This document shows, piece after piece, positions 15,570 through 25,305 of a stretch of 64,000 bases of DNA. The DNA comes from Prevotella falsenii DSM 22864 = JCM 15124. Lineage in GTDB: Bacteria > Bacteroidota > Bacteroidia > Bacteroidales > Bacteroidaceae. Below the pieces are notes generated by a model that made no database searches, had not been told where the DNA came from, and saw only the letters and a program-made list of their open reading frames with translations. The position numbers were made by a program, and so were the translations under genes. The stretch's first letter is position 1; each line of letters opens with the position of its first letter. Location of the stretch: contig NZ_BAJY01000013.1 of assembly GCF_000613945.1 (NCBI RefSeq), positions 1 through 64,000 of the forward strand, given 5' to 3'.

Positions 15570-16424
15570 ATGTTATTAAACTTAAAGAAGCCGTTAATTG
15601 TTTTCGACTTGGAAACAACGGGGCTCGACCTTGTAAAAGACCGTATCATACAATTATCGTATATAAAGGTATTCCCTGATGGGAAAGAAGAAAGAGAAAA
15701 CCTTTACATCAACCCTGAGAAAGAAATTCCGCAAGAGGTAGAAGAACTTACAGGCATCACCAACGACGATGTGGCCGCCGCACCAACGTTCAAAGAAAAG
15801 GCAGCCGAACTGGCTGATAAGTTCACGGGCTGCGATTTTGCCGGCTTCAACTCCAATCGTTTCGATATTCCGTTGTTGGCAGAAGAATTCCTCCGGGCAG
15901 GCGTAGACTTCGATTTCTCAAAGTGCCGACTCATCGATGCACAAAATATTTATCACAAAATGGAACGCCGAAACCTTGCCGCTGCTTACGAATTTTATTG
16001 TGGCAGAAAGATGGAAGACGACTTCACAGCCCATAAAGCCAACGAAGACACGGAGGCAACGTGGCGCGTTTTGCAAGGACAGATTAAGATGTACTCTGCT
16101 GAAAACCAAGACGAACCGGACCGCATACTGAAGAACGACATAGCCGAACTGGCAGAGTTCTCGCGTATGAACGACAACGTAGACTTTGCCGGACGCATCG
16201 TTTGGAAAGATGTTACCGACAAAGACGGCAAAACCTTGCTCGACGAACACGGACAGCCGCGCCGCCACGAGGTGTTCAACTTTGGCAAATATCGTGGGTG
16301 GGACGTGGCTGAAGTGCTACGCAGAGACCCCGGTTTCTATAGCTGGATATTGTCGAGCGACTTCACCTACAACACCAAACAAGTGCTCACACGCATTCGT
16401 CTTCGCGAATTTAACAATCGATAG
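15570..16424 (+). CDS. DnaQ-like 3'-5' exonuclease
   Basis: A 284-residue protein. Residues about 8-170 form a DEDDh exonuclease: Exo I IVFDLETTGLD (Asp and Glu), Exo II FAGFNSNRFDIPLL, and Exo III AHKANEDTEATW with the His and Asp. The C-terminal 60 residues (VFNFGKYRGWDVAEVLRRDP...SWILSSDF) match the extra domain of exonuclease-X-like Bacteroidota proteins. It probably proofreads or trims DNA ends; placement after dnaN fits a replication or repair role. It may serve as the epsilon-like proofreading activity, but that is inference. Ends 2 bp before coaBC. Confidence 0.88.
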   Translation: MLLNLKKPLIVFDLETTGLDLVKDRIIQLSYIKVFPDGKEERENLYINPEKEIPQEVEELTGITNDDVAAAPTFKEKAAELADKFTGCDFAGFNSNRFDIPLLAEEFLRAGVDFDFSKCRLIDAQNIYHKMERRNLAAAYEFYCGRKMEDDFTAHKANEDTEATWRVLQGQIKMYSAENQDEPDRILKNDIAELAEFSRMNDNVDFAGRIVWKDVTDKDGKTLLDEHGQPRRHEVFNFGKYRGWDVAEVLRRDPGFYSWILSSDFTYNTKQVLTRIRLREFNNR

Positions 16425-16426
16425 TC

Positions 16427-17628
16427 ATGCTCAAAGGAAAGAAAATCGTTCTCGGCATCACGGGTTCCATTGCCGCATATAAAAGTTGTCTTATCATTCG
16501 CCAACTCGTAAGGCAGGGGGCAGAGGTTCAGGTAGTCATAACGCCCGGTGGAAAAGAGTTCATCACCCCTATCACACTGTCGGCACTGACACAGAAACCG
16601 GTCATCAGCGATTTCTTTTCTCAACGCGACGGCACGTGGCACTCGCACGTAGACCTCGGTTTGTGGGCCGATGCCATGCTCATTGCACCCTGCACAGCCT
16701 CGACATTGGGCAAAATATGCCACGGCATAGCCGACAACATGCTCGTTACGACCTACCTTTCCATGAAAGCTCCCGTGTTCGTAGCTCCGCAATGGACCTT
16801 GACATGTACAAGCATACCGCTACACAAGCAAACATCGACATGCTGAAACGCAGGGGAAACCACATTATAGAAGCCGGCAGTGGCTTCTTGGCAAGCGGAT
16901 TGGAAGGCAAGGGACGCATGGAAGAACCCGAAGTCATCGTGGCTTTTTTAGACCAATATTTCGACAACAATGCTGCTATCACGCAGGATTTAAAGGGAAA
17001 GAATGTGCTGATAACTGCCGGACCTACATACGAAAAGATAGACCCCGTACGTTTTATAGGCAACTACTCGTCGGGAAAGATGGGCTTTGCCCTTGCCGAA
17101 GAGTGTTTCAAGCGAGGTGCCAACGTTACACTCGTCGCCGGACCTGTACATATAGCGTGCTCGGAGGGCATCAACCGCATAGATGTAGAAAGCTGCGAGC
17201 AGATGTACGAAGCCTGTCAGCAAGCCTTTCCTGTTGCCGATGCTGCCATACTGTGCGCCGCCGTGGCTGATTTCAAACCGCTGAACTTCTCGGAAACAAA
17301 GATTAAACGTGGAAAGGACAAACTGCACATCGACCTGCAACCCACCCACGACATTGCAGCCGCTTTGGGACAACGGAAGAAAAGCCGACAACGCATCGTC
17401 GCTTTCGCATTGGAAACAAACAACGAAGAAACAAACGCTTCGGCAAAGTTGGTGAAAAAGAATGCCGATTTCATCGTGCTGAATTCCACACGCAACGCCG
17501 GTACAACTTTCCGGTCGGACGACAACCAAATAACGATTATTTCAAAAGGAGGAAAGAAAGAATATGAAAAGAAGCGTAAACACTTGGTGGCTCGCGACAT
17601 TATTGACGAGCTGGTTTCTATTCTTTAA
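16427..17628 (+). CDS. coaBC: Phosphopantothenoylcysteine decarboxylase / phosphopantothenate-cysteine ligase CoaBC, frameshifted at about 16789
   Basis: A bifunctional coenzyme A biosynthesis enzyme. The N-terminal flavoprotein domain (GKKIVLGITGSIAAYKS, with the conserved LWADAMLIAPCTASTLGKI) decarboxylates 4'-phosphopantothenoylcysteine; the C-terminal domain (VLITAGPTYEKIDPVRFIGN, SSGKMGFALAEE, VAGPV, AAVADFKP) joins cysteine to 4'-phosphopantothenate using CTP. The frame breaks in GCTCCGCAATGG; inserting one G gives APAMDLDMY, the conserved PAM(D/N)xxM motif, and a 400-residue protein of normal length. It starts 2 bp after the exonuclease gene and overlaps porD by 65 bp. As an essential gene, the break is best read as a base-calling deletion. 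Confidence 0.92.
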
Positions 17629-18490
17629 CAACCACGCCACAGCGCAGGAGTTGCAAGCAAAGATAACCATCAACCACAACCAGATACAGGGTACGGACAA
17701 GTCGGTGTTCGAGAACTTGCAGCAAACCCTCGAACAGTTTGTGAACGAACGACAATGGACAAACCTGAAGTTCCAGAAGAACGAACGCATTGTTTGCAAC
17801 TTCAACATCACCGTTACAAAATACGACCAAAGCAGCAATGCTTTTACCTGTACGGCACTCATACAGGCGAACCGACCTGTCTACAACTCGGCATACACCT
17901 CTACATTGTTCAACATTAAGGACGCCGACTTCAACTTCGAGTTTGCGCAGTTCGACCAAATAGAGTTCAACGAAGAAAACATCGACAACCAGCTCACGGC
18001 TCTTTTCGGCTACTACGCTTATCTCATCATCGGCTTAGACCTCGATTCGTTCTCACCTATGGGCGGCGAAGACATTCTGCAACGCTGCATGAACCTTACC
18101 AACAATGCGCAGAACCTTAGCTTCACCGGTTGGAAAGCATTCGAAAACTCGAAGAACCGCTTCGCCATCATCAACGATTACCTCGACGGAGGTATGAAAC
18201 CCTTCCGCCAACTGCAATACGACTACTACCGAACAGGCTTGGACGAAATGGCAAACAGTCCTGAACGAGGCAGAACAAACATAACAACAGCTTTGGAAAC
18301 CGGTCTGAAAAAGGCGCACGAAGATAAACCCATGAGCATGTTACCACAGATTTGGACAGACTACAAGAAAGACGAACTTGCCAATATATACCATAAAAAG
18401 GGCACGCAAAAGGAGAAAGAGGCTGTCTACGAAATTCTTTTCGGCATCAATGCAAGCCAGAACGCATCGTGGGACAAGATTAAACAATAA
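17564..18490 (+). CDS. porD: PorD-like (DUF4835) protein, type IX secretion associated
   Basis: A 308-residue exported protein. Its signal peptide (MKRSVNTWWLATLLTSWFLFFNNHATAQ) is encoded inside the last 65 bp of coaBC, and no later start would keep it, so the overlap seems real. The body (ELQAKITINHNQIQGTDKSV, NIKDADFNFEFAQFDQIEFN, DLDSFSPMGGEDI) fits the DUF4835 family, called PorD in organisms with T9SS. The family is periplasmic or outer-membrane associated and is required for or linked to T9SS function. Three T9SS sorting-domain proteins elsewhere in this window agree with a working T9SS. It lies between coaBC and recN, as in other Bacteroidales. Confidence 0.83.
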   Translation: MKRSVNTWWLATLLTSWFLFFNNHATAQELQAKITINHNQIQGTDKSVFENLQQTLEQFVNERQWTNLKFQKNERIVCNFNITVTKYDQSSNAFTCTALIQANRPVYNSAYTSTLFNIKDADFNFEFAQFDQIEFNEENIDNQLTALFGYYAYLIIGLDLDSFSPMGGEDILQRCMNLTNNAQNLSFTGWKAFENSKNRFAIINDYLDGGMKPFRQLQYDYYRTGLDEMANSPERGRTNITTALETGLKKAHEDKPMSMLPQIWTDYKKDELANIYHKKGTQKEKEAVYEILFGINASQNASWDKIKQ

Positions 18491-18501
18491 TACAAACAAC
18501 T

Positions 18502-20171
18502 ATGCTCAAGCATCTTTATATAAAGAACTTCACGCTCATCGACCAATTAGACATCGACTTTCGCAACGGTTTCTCCGTTATCAGCGGCGAAACAGGTGCA
18601 GGAAAAAGCATTATTCTCGGAGCTATCGGCTTGCTTTTAGGCAACAGAGCCGACAGCAAACAGATAAAGCAAGGCGAGAAAAAATGCGTCATCGAAGCAA
18701 CGTTCAGTCTGCCAAAAGGTGCGTTCGACACGTTCTTTACCGACAACAACATCGACTTCGATGCCGATGAAACCATTCTGCGACGCGAAGTGGGCAGCAA
18801 CGGAAAGTCGCGTGCATTTATCAACGACACGCCCGTTGCCCTGAATTTGATGCGCGAAGTGGGCGACCAGTTGGTGGATATTCATTCGCAACACCAGAAT
18901 TTGCTTTTGCAAAAAGAAGACTTCCAACTTAACGTTATCGACATATTGGCTGCCAACGACAAGGAAATGGCAACCTACAAAAGCACCTTCAAGGCGTATA
19001 AAGATGCTGAAAAAAGGTTGGAACAAATAAAAAAGCAACTGAAAGAGAACGCCGAAAACGAAGAGTTTATGCGCTTTCAGCACGAAGAACTGTCAGGTGC
19101 GAACCTGCAAGAGGGGCAGCAAGAGGAACTCGAAGCCGAAAGCAAGACCCTTTCGCACGCAGAAGACATCAAGCATCGCTATACAATGCCGACAATGCAC
19201 TGAACGACGACGAGTCCGGAGCAGTGAAACAGCTGAAGTCTGCCGCCGAAGCCATAACGAACATTGCCCACGTTTTCCCTAAAGCCGAAGAACTTTGCAA
19301 CCGTCTCGACACCGCTTATATAGAGGTGAAGGACATTGCCGAGGAGATAAGCAGGGCGACCGGCGACATTGATTTCGACCCCAACAGGTTGGATTATATC
19401 AACGAACAGCTCGACAAAATATACCATCTCGAAAAGAAATTCCACGTGGAAACCATCTCCGATTTGCTCGCAATACAAGCCGAACTGAAGCAGAAGTTAG
19501 ACGGAATAGACAACAGCGACGAACTGCTGAAGGAAGCCGAGCAGGAACTTACTGCGAAACAAGCCGACTGTACCCGGCAGGCAGCCCTGCTGACCAAAAG
19601 CAGAGAGAAAGCTGCAAAAGCCATTCAGAAGGAAATGAAAGAGAAACTCGTGCCCATGGGCATACCCAACGTGCAGTTCGACATTCGGTTCGAGCCTAAA
19701 CCACCGGCTGCCGACGGTGCCGATAAAGTGCAATTCCTTTTCTCTGCCAACCGCAACAGTCCGCTGCAACCCATTGCACAAGTGGCTTCGGGGGGCGAAA
19801 TAGCCCGCGTCATGCTCTCGCTCAAGGCTATGATAAGCGGTGCCGTAAAGCTGCCAACCATCATTTTCGACGAAATAGACACAGGCGTAAGCGGCAAGAT
19901 AGCCCGGCAAATGGCTTTCGTAATGCAGCAAATGGGCAGCAACAACAAGCAGGTAATCTCCATTACACACCTTCCGCAGATTGCAGCATTGGGCACAACG
20001 CATTATAAAGTGGAGAAACACGACACTCCGATAGGCACCACCAGCCGACTAAGAGAACTGACAGCCGACGAAAGAGTTGTCGAAATAGCGCAAATGCTCT
20101 CCGGTTCAGACATCTCCGAAGCTGCCTTGCAGAATGCCCGCGAACTGTTAAACAGCAACCAACCCTCGTAA
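18502..20171 (+). CDS. recN: DNA repair protein RecN, frameshifted at about 19179
   Basis: An SMC-like ATPase for double-strand break repair. The N-terminus has MLKHLYIKNFTLIDQLDIDF and Walker A SGETGAGKSIIL. A coiled coil spans about residues 150-370 with the QHQNLL segment before it. The C-terminal half has the ABC signature VASGGEIARVMLSLK and Walker B TIIFDEIDTGVSGK. The frame breaks in CATCGCTATAC; adding one C restores KHRLYNADNALNDDESGAVKQL across the join. The repaired length is 556 residues, normal for RecN. It lies 11 bp after porD and 14 bp before the TPR gene, so all are probably one transcript. Confidence 0.92.
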
Positions 20172-20185
20172 ACGACCATAGAATT

Positions 20186-21852
20186 ATGAAAAGAACAAAG
20201 ATATTTTTCCTCCTTCTCGCCCTCTATATCGGCATCGCTACAACGGCGAAAGCACAGTCTGCGGCAGTGAAAAAGGCTGCCAACGCCACTTTCACGCTTA
20301 CCACATTCGACCCGAAAGGCTCTATCCTGTCTACCACAAACGGTGTTTTCGTCTCAACCGACGGCATCGGCATCAGCACGTGGAAGCCATTCGCAGGAGC
20401 AGCCAGAGCCGTAGTCATCGACAATAACGGTCAGAAATACAATGTGGAAACAATGCTCGGTGCCAACGAGATATACGACGTGGCAAAGTTCAAGGTAAGT
20501 GCAAAGACCGCTGCACTCCCATTCGCGCCTTCGGTTGCCGACAATGCCGGCGCGTGGGTGGTAATGCCTGCCAAGTCGGGCGACCCGATAAAAGCCAACG
20601 TAAGCAAGGTGGAAAAGTTCATGGAAAAATACAACTACTGCGTGCTCGCCACCTCAGCACCCGAGAAAAACAACGGTGCGCCCCTCGTAAACGACAAGGG
20701 ACAGCTCGTAGGAATATACAACAATTCGGGCACATCGCAGAGCGCAACCGATGCACGCTATGCCAACGACTTCGTATTGATGGGACTTTCGCAGAACGAC
20801 CCGACCCTGTTGCAATGCGGCATCAGAATAGGACTGCCCGAAGAGGCCGACGAAGCCGTTCTCGCACTCATGCTGTCGTCTTCAAAGATTGATGAAATAA
20901 GAACAGCCACCATAAACGATTTCCTGCAAAAGTTCCCGGCACTGAACAACGGCTACATCGCCTTGGCAACCAACTTGTTCGGTAAAGGCGACATCGGCGA
21001 GGCAGAAAAGGTGCTGCTCCAAGCCATTGCGAAGGCGAAAGCAAAGGACGAAGCCCACTACAACTATGCCCGCCTTATGTATCAGGGAGCCGTAACCGCA
21101 GCACTCACAGAAAAGGCAAAGGCGCAAGGGTGGACGTTAGACAAAGCCATGAGCGAAGCTGAGAAAGCCCACAAACTAAACCCGTTGCCCGTTTACAAGC
21201 ACCTTCAAGCACAAATTACATACGCAAAAGGCGACTACAAAAAGGCATATCAAGACTTCGAGGCACTCACAAAAACCCAAATAAAGAACCCCGAACTCTA
21301 TTTGGAAATGGCACAATGTCAGGAAAATCTCAACGGAAACGACGAAGAAATACTATCGCTCTTGAACCAAAGCATCGAACTTTGCGACACGCCTTACACG
21401 CAAACCGCAGCCCCATTCTTCCTTGCGCGTGGACAGCAATCAGACAAAATGGGCAAATATCGCGAAGCAATAAAAGACTTCTACACCTACGAATATCTTT
21501 ATGCAGGCATCTTGGGAGCCGACTTCTACTACATGCGCGAACAGTGCGAAGTAAAAGGAAAGCTGTGGCAACAAGCCTTGCAAGACATCTTAATAGCCGC
21601 CCGGCTCGATCCGGCAGAACCCATCTACTGTGCCGAAGCAGGCAGCTTGTTGCTCCGACTCAACAAATTTGAAGAAGCCATCGTAGCCGCACAACAAGCC
21701 GTAGCACTGAAGGCGGACTATGCCGAAGCCTACCTGATACTCGGAATAGCCTTGTGTCGGAACAACCAAAAGCAAGAAGCATTGCCAACATAGAGAAAGC
21801 AAAGAGTTTGGGCAACACCCAAGCCGACACTTTCCTGAACCAATTCAAGTAA
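20186..21852 (+). CDS. Exported degenerate trypsin-like protease domain plus TPR protein, frameshifted at 21781
   Basis: A 555-residue protein when repaired. A signal peptide (MKRTKIFFLLLALYIGIATTAKA) is followed by a region with the HtrA/S1C layout: GVFVSTDGIGIST, then the YDVAKFKV strand with an Asp, then NNGAPLVNDKGQLVGI. The catalytic His position reads STWKPF and the usual GNSGGPL reads KNNGAPL, so His and Ser appear lost. From about residue 240 helix-turn-helix repeats (EAEKVLLQAIAKAKAKDEAHYNYARLMY, YKHLQAQITYAKGDYKKAYQDFE, YAEAYLILGIALCRNNQKQEA) are TPR-like. Adding one A at GCATTGCC extends the protein 23 residues to a natural end. A scaffold or envelope-stress sensor is possible; function unproven. 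Confidence 0.75.
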
Positions 21853-21912
21853 GAAACCAACCGACAATACACCCCGACTTGAGTTAATTCGGAGAAAAAA
21901 CTTAACGGATAA

Positions 21913-21944
21913 TTTGGTCAGAACGAATAAAAGCAGTAATTTTG
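21913..21944 (+). promoter_or_regulatory. Promoter for tRNA-Arg
   Basis: TTTG (21913-21916), 20 bp, TAATTTTG (21937-21944), ending 14 bp before the tRNA 5' end. Confidence 0.65.
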
Positions 21945-21958
21945 CACCCAAATTCAGC

Positions 21959-22033
21959 GGTTCCGTAGCTCAGCTGGATTAGAGCAACAGCCTTCTAAGC
22001 TGTGGGTCTTGGGTTCGAATCCCAACGGAATCA
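21959..22033 (+). tRNA. tRNA-Arg (anticodon TCT)
   Basis: Cloverleaf read directly: acceptor GGTTCCG / CGGAATC with discriminator A, D arm GCTCAGCTGGATTAGAGC, anticodon stem ACAGC / GCTGT with loop CTTCTAA giving anticodon TCT (reads AGA), and T arm GGGTTCGAATCCC. CCA is not encoded. A strong terminator follows 13 bp later. Confidence 0.95.
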
Positions 22034-22046
22034 CGAATAAACGAAA

Positions 22047-22075
22047 AACGAGGAAGTTCGCCGGACTTCCTCGTT
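22047..22075 (+). terminator. Rho-independent terminator after tRNA-Arg
   Basis: Perfect 11-bp stem AACGAGGAAGT / ACTTCCTCGTT with a 7-nt loop, followed by TTTTC. Confidence 0.9.
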
Positions 22076-22124
22076 TTTTCGTTTATATATTGCCACATTG
22101 CCACTATTCCGGCGCAGTAGGAAC

Positions 22125-22222
22125 GTTAGTTCGGCATAAGAAAGCAGGTGAAACAAGCTATTTCGCAGATGCTTTTAAGCAAATTCTTTGATGAAACCGG
22201 GAGAGATTTTCGGCTCGACTTT
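22125..22222 (+). repeat. 5' flanking module of the 184-bp element
   Basis: About 98 bp beginning GTTAGTTCGGCATAAGAAAGC and containing TTTCGCAGATG and TTTTAAGCAA. The same module precedes the copies at 23714, 37204 and 47091 at nearly the same distance (98-101 bp). Confidence 0.75.
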
Positions 22223-22406
22223 GTAAAGATAATTCTGTTAAAAAGTGATATAATCGCTTTGGCGTTGCGAAAGCGTAGGTTTTGCGATGCAAAACCTACG
22301 CTTTTACCGTGCAAAACCTACGGTTTAAGAACGCCAAACAATAGGTATTGTAATGCACTGACGGATAGATGGTTAGGCGATAGTTATACTTGCGAAAAAT
22401 ATTTAC
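22223..22406 (+). repeat. 184-bp dispersed element, copy 2
   Basis: From GTAAAGATAATTCTG to GAAAAATATTTAC, exactly 184 bp. Perfect central hairpin GCGTAGGTTTTGC-GAT-GCAAAACCTACGC, then third arm GCAAAACCTACGG. Outer arms TTTGGCGTT / AACGCCAAA close the structure. It lies between convergent tRNA-Arg and the gene at 22526. Confidence 0.92.
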
Positions 22407-22525
22407 GTTTTATTACGCTCTTTTTGTTCATGTTTACGTTGTGTGCTGCATACATACACACGGTGCCGATGATGTTGCTGCGCTGTGCGTGGCGCACTTA
22501 CATGCTGCGGAGAAAGGGTGGGGGA

Positions 22526-22891
22526 TTATGGCTTTTCCGTCTGTGCTTCCCACTCTTTCATGGCTTCTTTCCAATCCGTAACCTCTCCGTTGGCAATGGC
22601 TTCTGCCTCTCGGCGTGCCGCATCGCGCGCCTTGTCGCGTGCTCGCTTTGCCTTCATGTCGGCAATAGTCTGTTCGTCGAGAATAGCGATAGCCCCACGA
22701 CGTATCGCATCATGCAGTTCTTCCTCGCCAAAGGCTTTGCCGGGCCGGTTGAAATCGGAGATGTTGAACTCGTAATCCACACGCAATTCGTGGCGCACGA
22801 GTTTCTGTTGGTGGCGGTTGCCCGCATTTTTAAGTCGTAAGAGTTTTGCTATTTTCTTTATTTCGCTTTCCGAAAACTTATTTCTTCCCAT
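22526..22891 (-). CDS. Hypothetical protein, 121 residues, charged helical
   Basis: I do not recognise a named family. The protein starts MGRNKFSESEIKKIAKLLRL, reminiscent of a short DNA-binding helix pair, has a central acidic part (DYEFNISDFNRPGKAFGEEE), and ends in a long Arg/Lys/Ala/Glu-rich helix (residues about 75-115: DMKAKRARDKARDAARREAE). It is soluble, with no signal peptide. Its start faces the HutD gene across a 207-bp divergent region. Coding is supported by length, codon usage and the absence of a better overlapping frame. Confidence 0.65.
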   Translation of the reverse strand: MGRNKFSESEIKKIAKLLRLKNAGNRHQQKLVRHELRVDYEFNISDFNRPGKAFGEEELHDAIRRGAIAILDEQTIADMKAKRARDKARDAARREAEAIANGEVTDWKEAMKEWEAQTEKP

Positions 22892-23098
22892 CAGTTGCTG
22901 TTTAAATAATGCTTATTGGCATTTGCATTTCTACTGCAAATATACTGCTTTTCGTTCATAACACCAAATATCCAATGCAGTTTCACCTTCCCCCACGCAG
23001 CAATTATCCGCACGAAAACGAGGGGTTTTCGGAATTAAATTTATATATTTGCAGTGTTAAAACAACTACGATGAATAAATAAAAATGCTTCGGAAAAC

Positions 23099-23614
23099 AT
23101 GGAAATAACAACTCAAGAACAGTACAAAACCACGATGTGGAAGGGCGGAACCACACGACAGATATTCATCAGTCCTGCTGACGGCGACTTATCGGCACGC
23201 CGTTTCGACCTGCGCATATCGTCTGCCATCATCGACCTGACGGAAAGCGACTTCTCCGACTTCACGGGCTTCACCCGATACATTCTCCCTTTGGAGGGCG
23301 AAATAACGTTGCTGAAAGACGGACGACGCATACCGCTATCGCACAACGAGTTATACAGGTTTGAAGGCGATGAGGCTGTAAGTTCCGAAAACACAAAGGG
23401 AGCTATCGACTTCAACATTATCGTGCGGCACGGCATTGACGTTGAAGTGGGCATCGTGCAGGACGAATGCTTCAACGACGGTCGGAAAACGGTGGTGTTT
23501 GCACTCGAAGACATCTTCATCGACGGCGAACGCATCGGCAAATACAACACTGCCACCCTCGAAACACCGTTCCGTTTGAAAGGAAAAGCTGCCGTAGTGA
23601 AGTTCTCCAAATAG
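23099..23614 (+). CDS. HutD/Ves-family cupin protein
   Basis: A 171-residue protein. The N-terminal TTMWKGGTTRQIFISPADGD followed by RRFDLRISSAII, and the FTGFTRYILPLEGEITLL segment, are hallmarks of the HutD/Ves family of bicupin-like proteins. HutD proteins are linked to histidine utilisation in some bacteria and Ves to cold response in E. coli, but no hut genes are present here, so the role is open. A TATATTTG promoter box lies at 23044-23051. The stop is followed within 2 bp by the dispersed-repeat module. Confidence 0.8.
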   Translation: MEITTQEQYKTTMWKGGTTRQIFISPADGDLSARRFDLRISSAIIDLTESDFSDFTGFTRYILPLEGEITLLKDGRRIPLSHNELYRFEGDEAVSSENTKGAIDFNIIVRHGIDVEVGIVQDECFNDGRKTVVFALEDIFIDGERIGKYNTATLETPFRLKGKAAVVKFSK

Positions 23615-23615
23615 C

Positions 23616-23713
23616 GTGAAGTCTGCATAAGAAAGCTGGTGAAGCAGGCTACCTCGCAGACGTTTTTAAGCAAGTTCGCCAATGAAACAACGAGCGTTTT
23701 TCGGTTTAATATT
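23616..23713 (+). repeat. 5' flanking module of the 184-bp element
   Basis: 98-bp copy beginning GTGAAGTCTGCATAAGAAAGC, starting 1 bp after the HutD stop codon, so it would form the 3' untranslated region of that gene. Confidence 0.75.
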
Positions 23714-23897
23714 GTAAAGATAATTCTGTTAAAAAGTGATATAATCGGTTTGGCGTTGCGAAAGCGTAGGTTTTGCGTTGTAAAACCTACGCTTTTACCG
23801 TGCAAAACCTACGGTTTTGGAACGCAAAACAATAGGTATTGTAATGTGCTGATGCAGAGAAAGTTATGCAAAGGCTATGCTTGCGAAAAATTTTTAC
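23714..23897 (+). repeat. 184-bp dispersed element, copy 3
   Basis: From GTAAAGATAATTCTG to AAATTTTTAC, exactly 184 bp. Central arms GCGTAGGTTTTGC and GTAAAACCTACGC, third arm GCAAAACCTACGG. With its 5' and 3' modules this is the most complete composite copy (23616 to about 23980, roughly 365 bp). Confidence 0.92.
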
Positions 23898-23914
23898 GTT
23901 TTTATTGCCTTATT

Positions 23915-23980
23915 TTCGTTCTTTTCTCGTTTCTCGAAAGTGCGTTTTCTCGCCATGGCAATGCTTAAATGAATTTGGTA
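23915..23980 (+). repeat. 3' flanking module (CTCGAAAGTGCGTTTTCTCGCC)
   Basis: Contains TTTTCGTTCTTTTCTCG, then GAAAGTGCGTTTTCTCGCC and ATGGCAATG. Related copies at 5371 (reverse), 10963, 25204 (reverse) and 47281. Confidence 0.6.
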
Positions 23981-24166
23981 TTGTCTTATATCAAACTCAC
24001 GCCAAATAGTCTTTTGCACTGTAAAACACCTTCCACCCATGCTCCAACACAACGTTAATGTATCTTAATTGTTACGGAAACATTGTGCAAATTCAAAATT
24101 AAAACCATATCTTTGTGCTATCAAAATGATATTACTTTTTAAATAACAAACAAAAACAATAGGATT

Positions 24167-25132
24167 ATGGAAAAGAAAGAATTTGCCTTTAAAGGAAGTG
24201 TACTGAACGGTTTCCTTATGCTTGTGCTTACGCTTGCAGCTTTGGTGGGCGGCGTTGTAAGTGCGGTTTATGGGTTTATATTGCTTGGCGACGAACAAAA
24301 CGGCGGACTGTTGCTTGCCCTTGCTGCGGTGCTGCTGCTCGTTTTCATTATGTGTTTCTGCGGTTTCGTAAAGATAGAACCCAACGAGGCGCGCGTTATG
24401 ATGTTCTTCGGACAATACAAAGGAACTTTCACCGAAGTGGGTTTCCACTGGGTGAACCCTTTCATCAACACCAAAAAGCTGTCGTTCCGCGCACGCAACA
24501 TCGACGCTGCGCCCATCAAAGTGAACGACAAGACGGGCAACCCCGTCATGATTGGCATGATGTTGGTGTGGCGACTCAAAGATACGTACAAAGCTATCTT
24601 CGAGATTGACTCTGAAACAATGGCTACTTCGTCTGAGGAAGTGGGCGAAACGGCTGCCGTGGGCAACATTATGATGGCGTTCGAACGCTTCGTGCGCATA
24701 CAGGGCGATGCTGCCTTGCGCCACGTGGCGGGTCAGTACGCCTACGACAACCTCGACGACGACCACGAGGCACAGACCCTTCGCGACAACAGCGAAGAAA
24801 TAAACAAGCTGTTGGAACAGACGCTCGACGAGCGTTTAGAGATGGCGGGCATCGAGATAATAGAAGCTCGCATCAACTATCTTGCCTACGCTCCTGAGAT
24901 TGCAGCCGTAATGTTGCGTCGCCAACAGGCAAGTGCCATCATCTCTGCACGCGAGAAAATCGTTGAAGGAGCGGTGTCAATGGTAGACATGGCACTGAAA
25001 AAGCTCGACAAGGAAAGCATTGTAGACCTTGACGAAGACAAGAAAGCTGCCATGGTGAGCAACCTTATGGTGGTGTTGTGCAGCGAAAGTGCAACCCAGC
25101 CGGTTGTAAATTCGGGCACGCTGAATATGTAA
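24167..25132 (+). CDS. SPFH (stomatin/prohibitin/flotillin) domain protein
   Basis: A 321-residue protein with two N-terminal membrane helices (about residues 15-40 and 48-68), then an SPFH domain: VKIEPNEARVMMFFGQYKGT, GFHWVNPFINTKKLSFRARN, GNPVMIGMMLVWRLKDTYKA. A helical C-terminal region (AAVMLRRQQASAIISAREKI, VEGAVSMVDMALKKLDKE) is typical for oligomerisation. SPFH proteins form large membrane-attached cages or microdomains that protect or organise other membrane proteins. A TATCTTTG promoter box lies at 24108-24115. An RHH protein and a membrane protein follow, a trio I recall as conserved in Bacteroidales. Confidence 0.88.
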   Translation: MEKKEFAFKGSVLNGFLMLVLTLAALVGGVVSAVYGFILLGDEQNGGLLLALAAVLLLVFIMCFCGFVKIEPNEARVMMFFGQYKGTFTEVGFHWVNPFINTKKLSFRARNIDAAPIKVNDKTGNPVMIGMMLVWRLKDTYKAIFEIDSETMATSSEEVGETAAVGNIMMAFERFVRIQGDAALRHVAGQYAYDNLDDDHEAQTLRDNSEEINKLLEQTLDERLEMAGIEIIEARINYLAYAPEIAAVMLRRQQASAIISAREKIVEGAVSMVDMALKKLDKESIVDLDEDKKAAMVSNLMVVLCSESATQPVVNSGTLNM

Positions 25133-25203
25133 AGACAAACTCGTTGGGGCAACTCTGCCCCGACGATACGTTCGGCATACGGAGCGTTTTCGGCAGGTAA
25201 AAC

Positions 25204-25273
25204 GGGCAATACCCAACCGGTTTGAACATTGCTACGACGAGAAAACGCCTTGTTTACGAACGGAAAAAGAACC
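25204..25273 (-). repeat. Dispersed module between SPFH and RHH genes
   Basis: Contains GGGCAATACCCAACCGGTTT, GCTACGACGAGAAAACGCC and GAACGGAAAAAGAACC, the reverse complement of the module at 10963 and 23915. Confidence 0.55.
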
Positions 25274-25305
25274 AATGGCTTTTGTAGCCGTAAGCGAAAA
25301 AGTAC

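Noticed and set aside
16427-20171. Genuine pseudogenes in coaBC and recN
   Set aside because: Each carries one missing base with otherwise perfect conservation, and similar breaks occur in eight other genes; sequencing deletion is the simpler reading.
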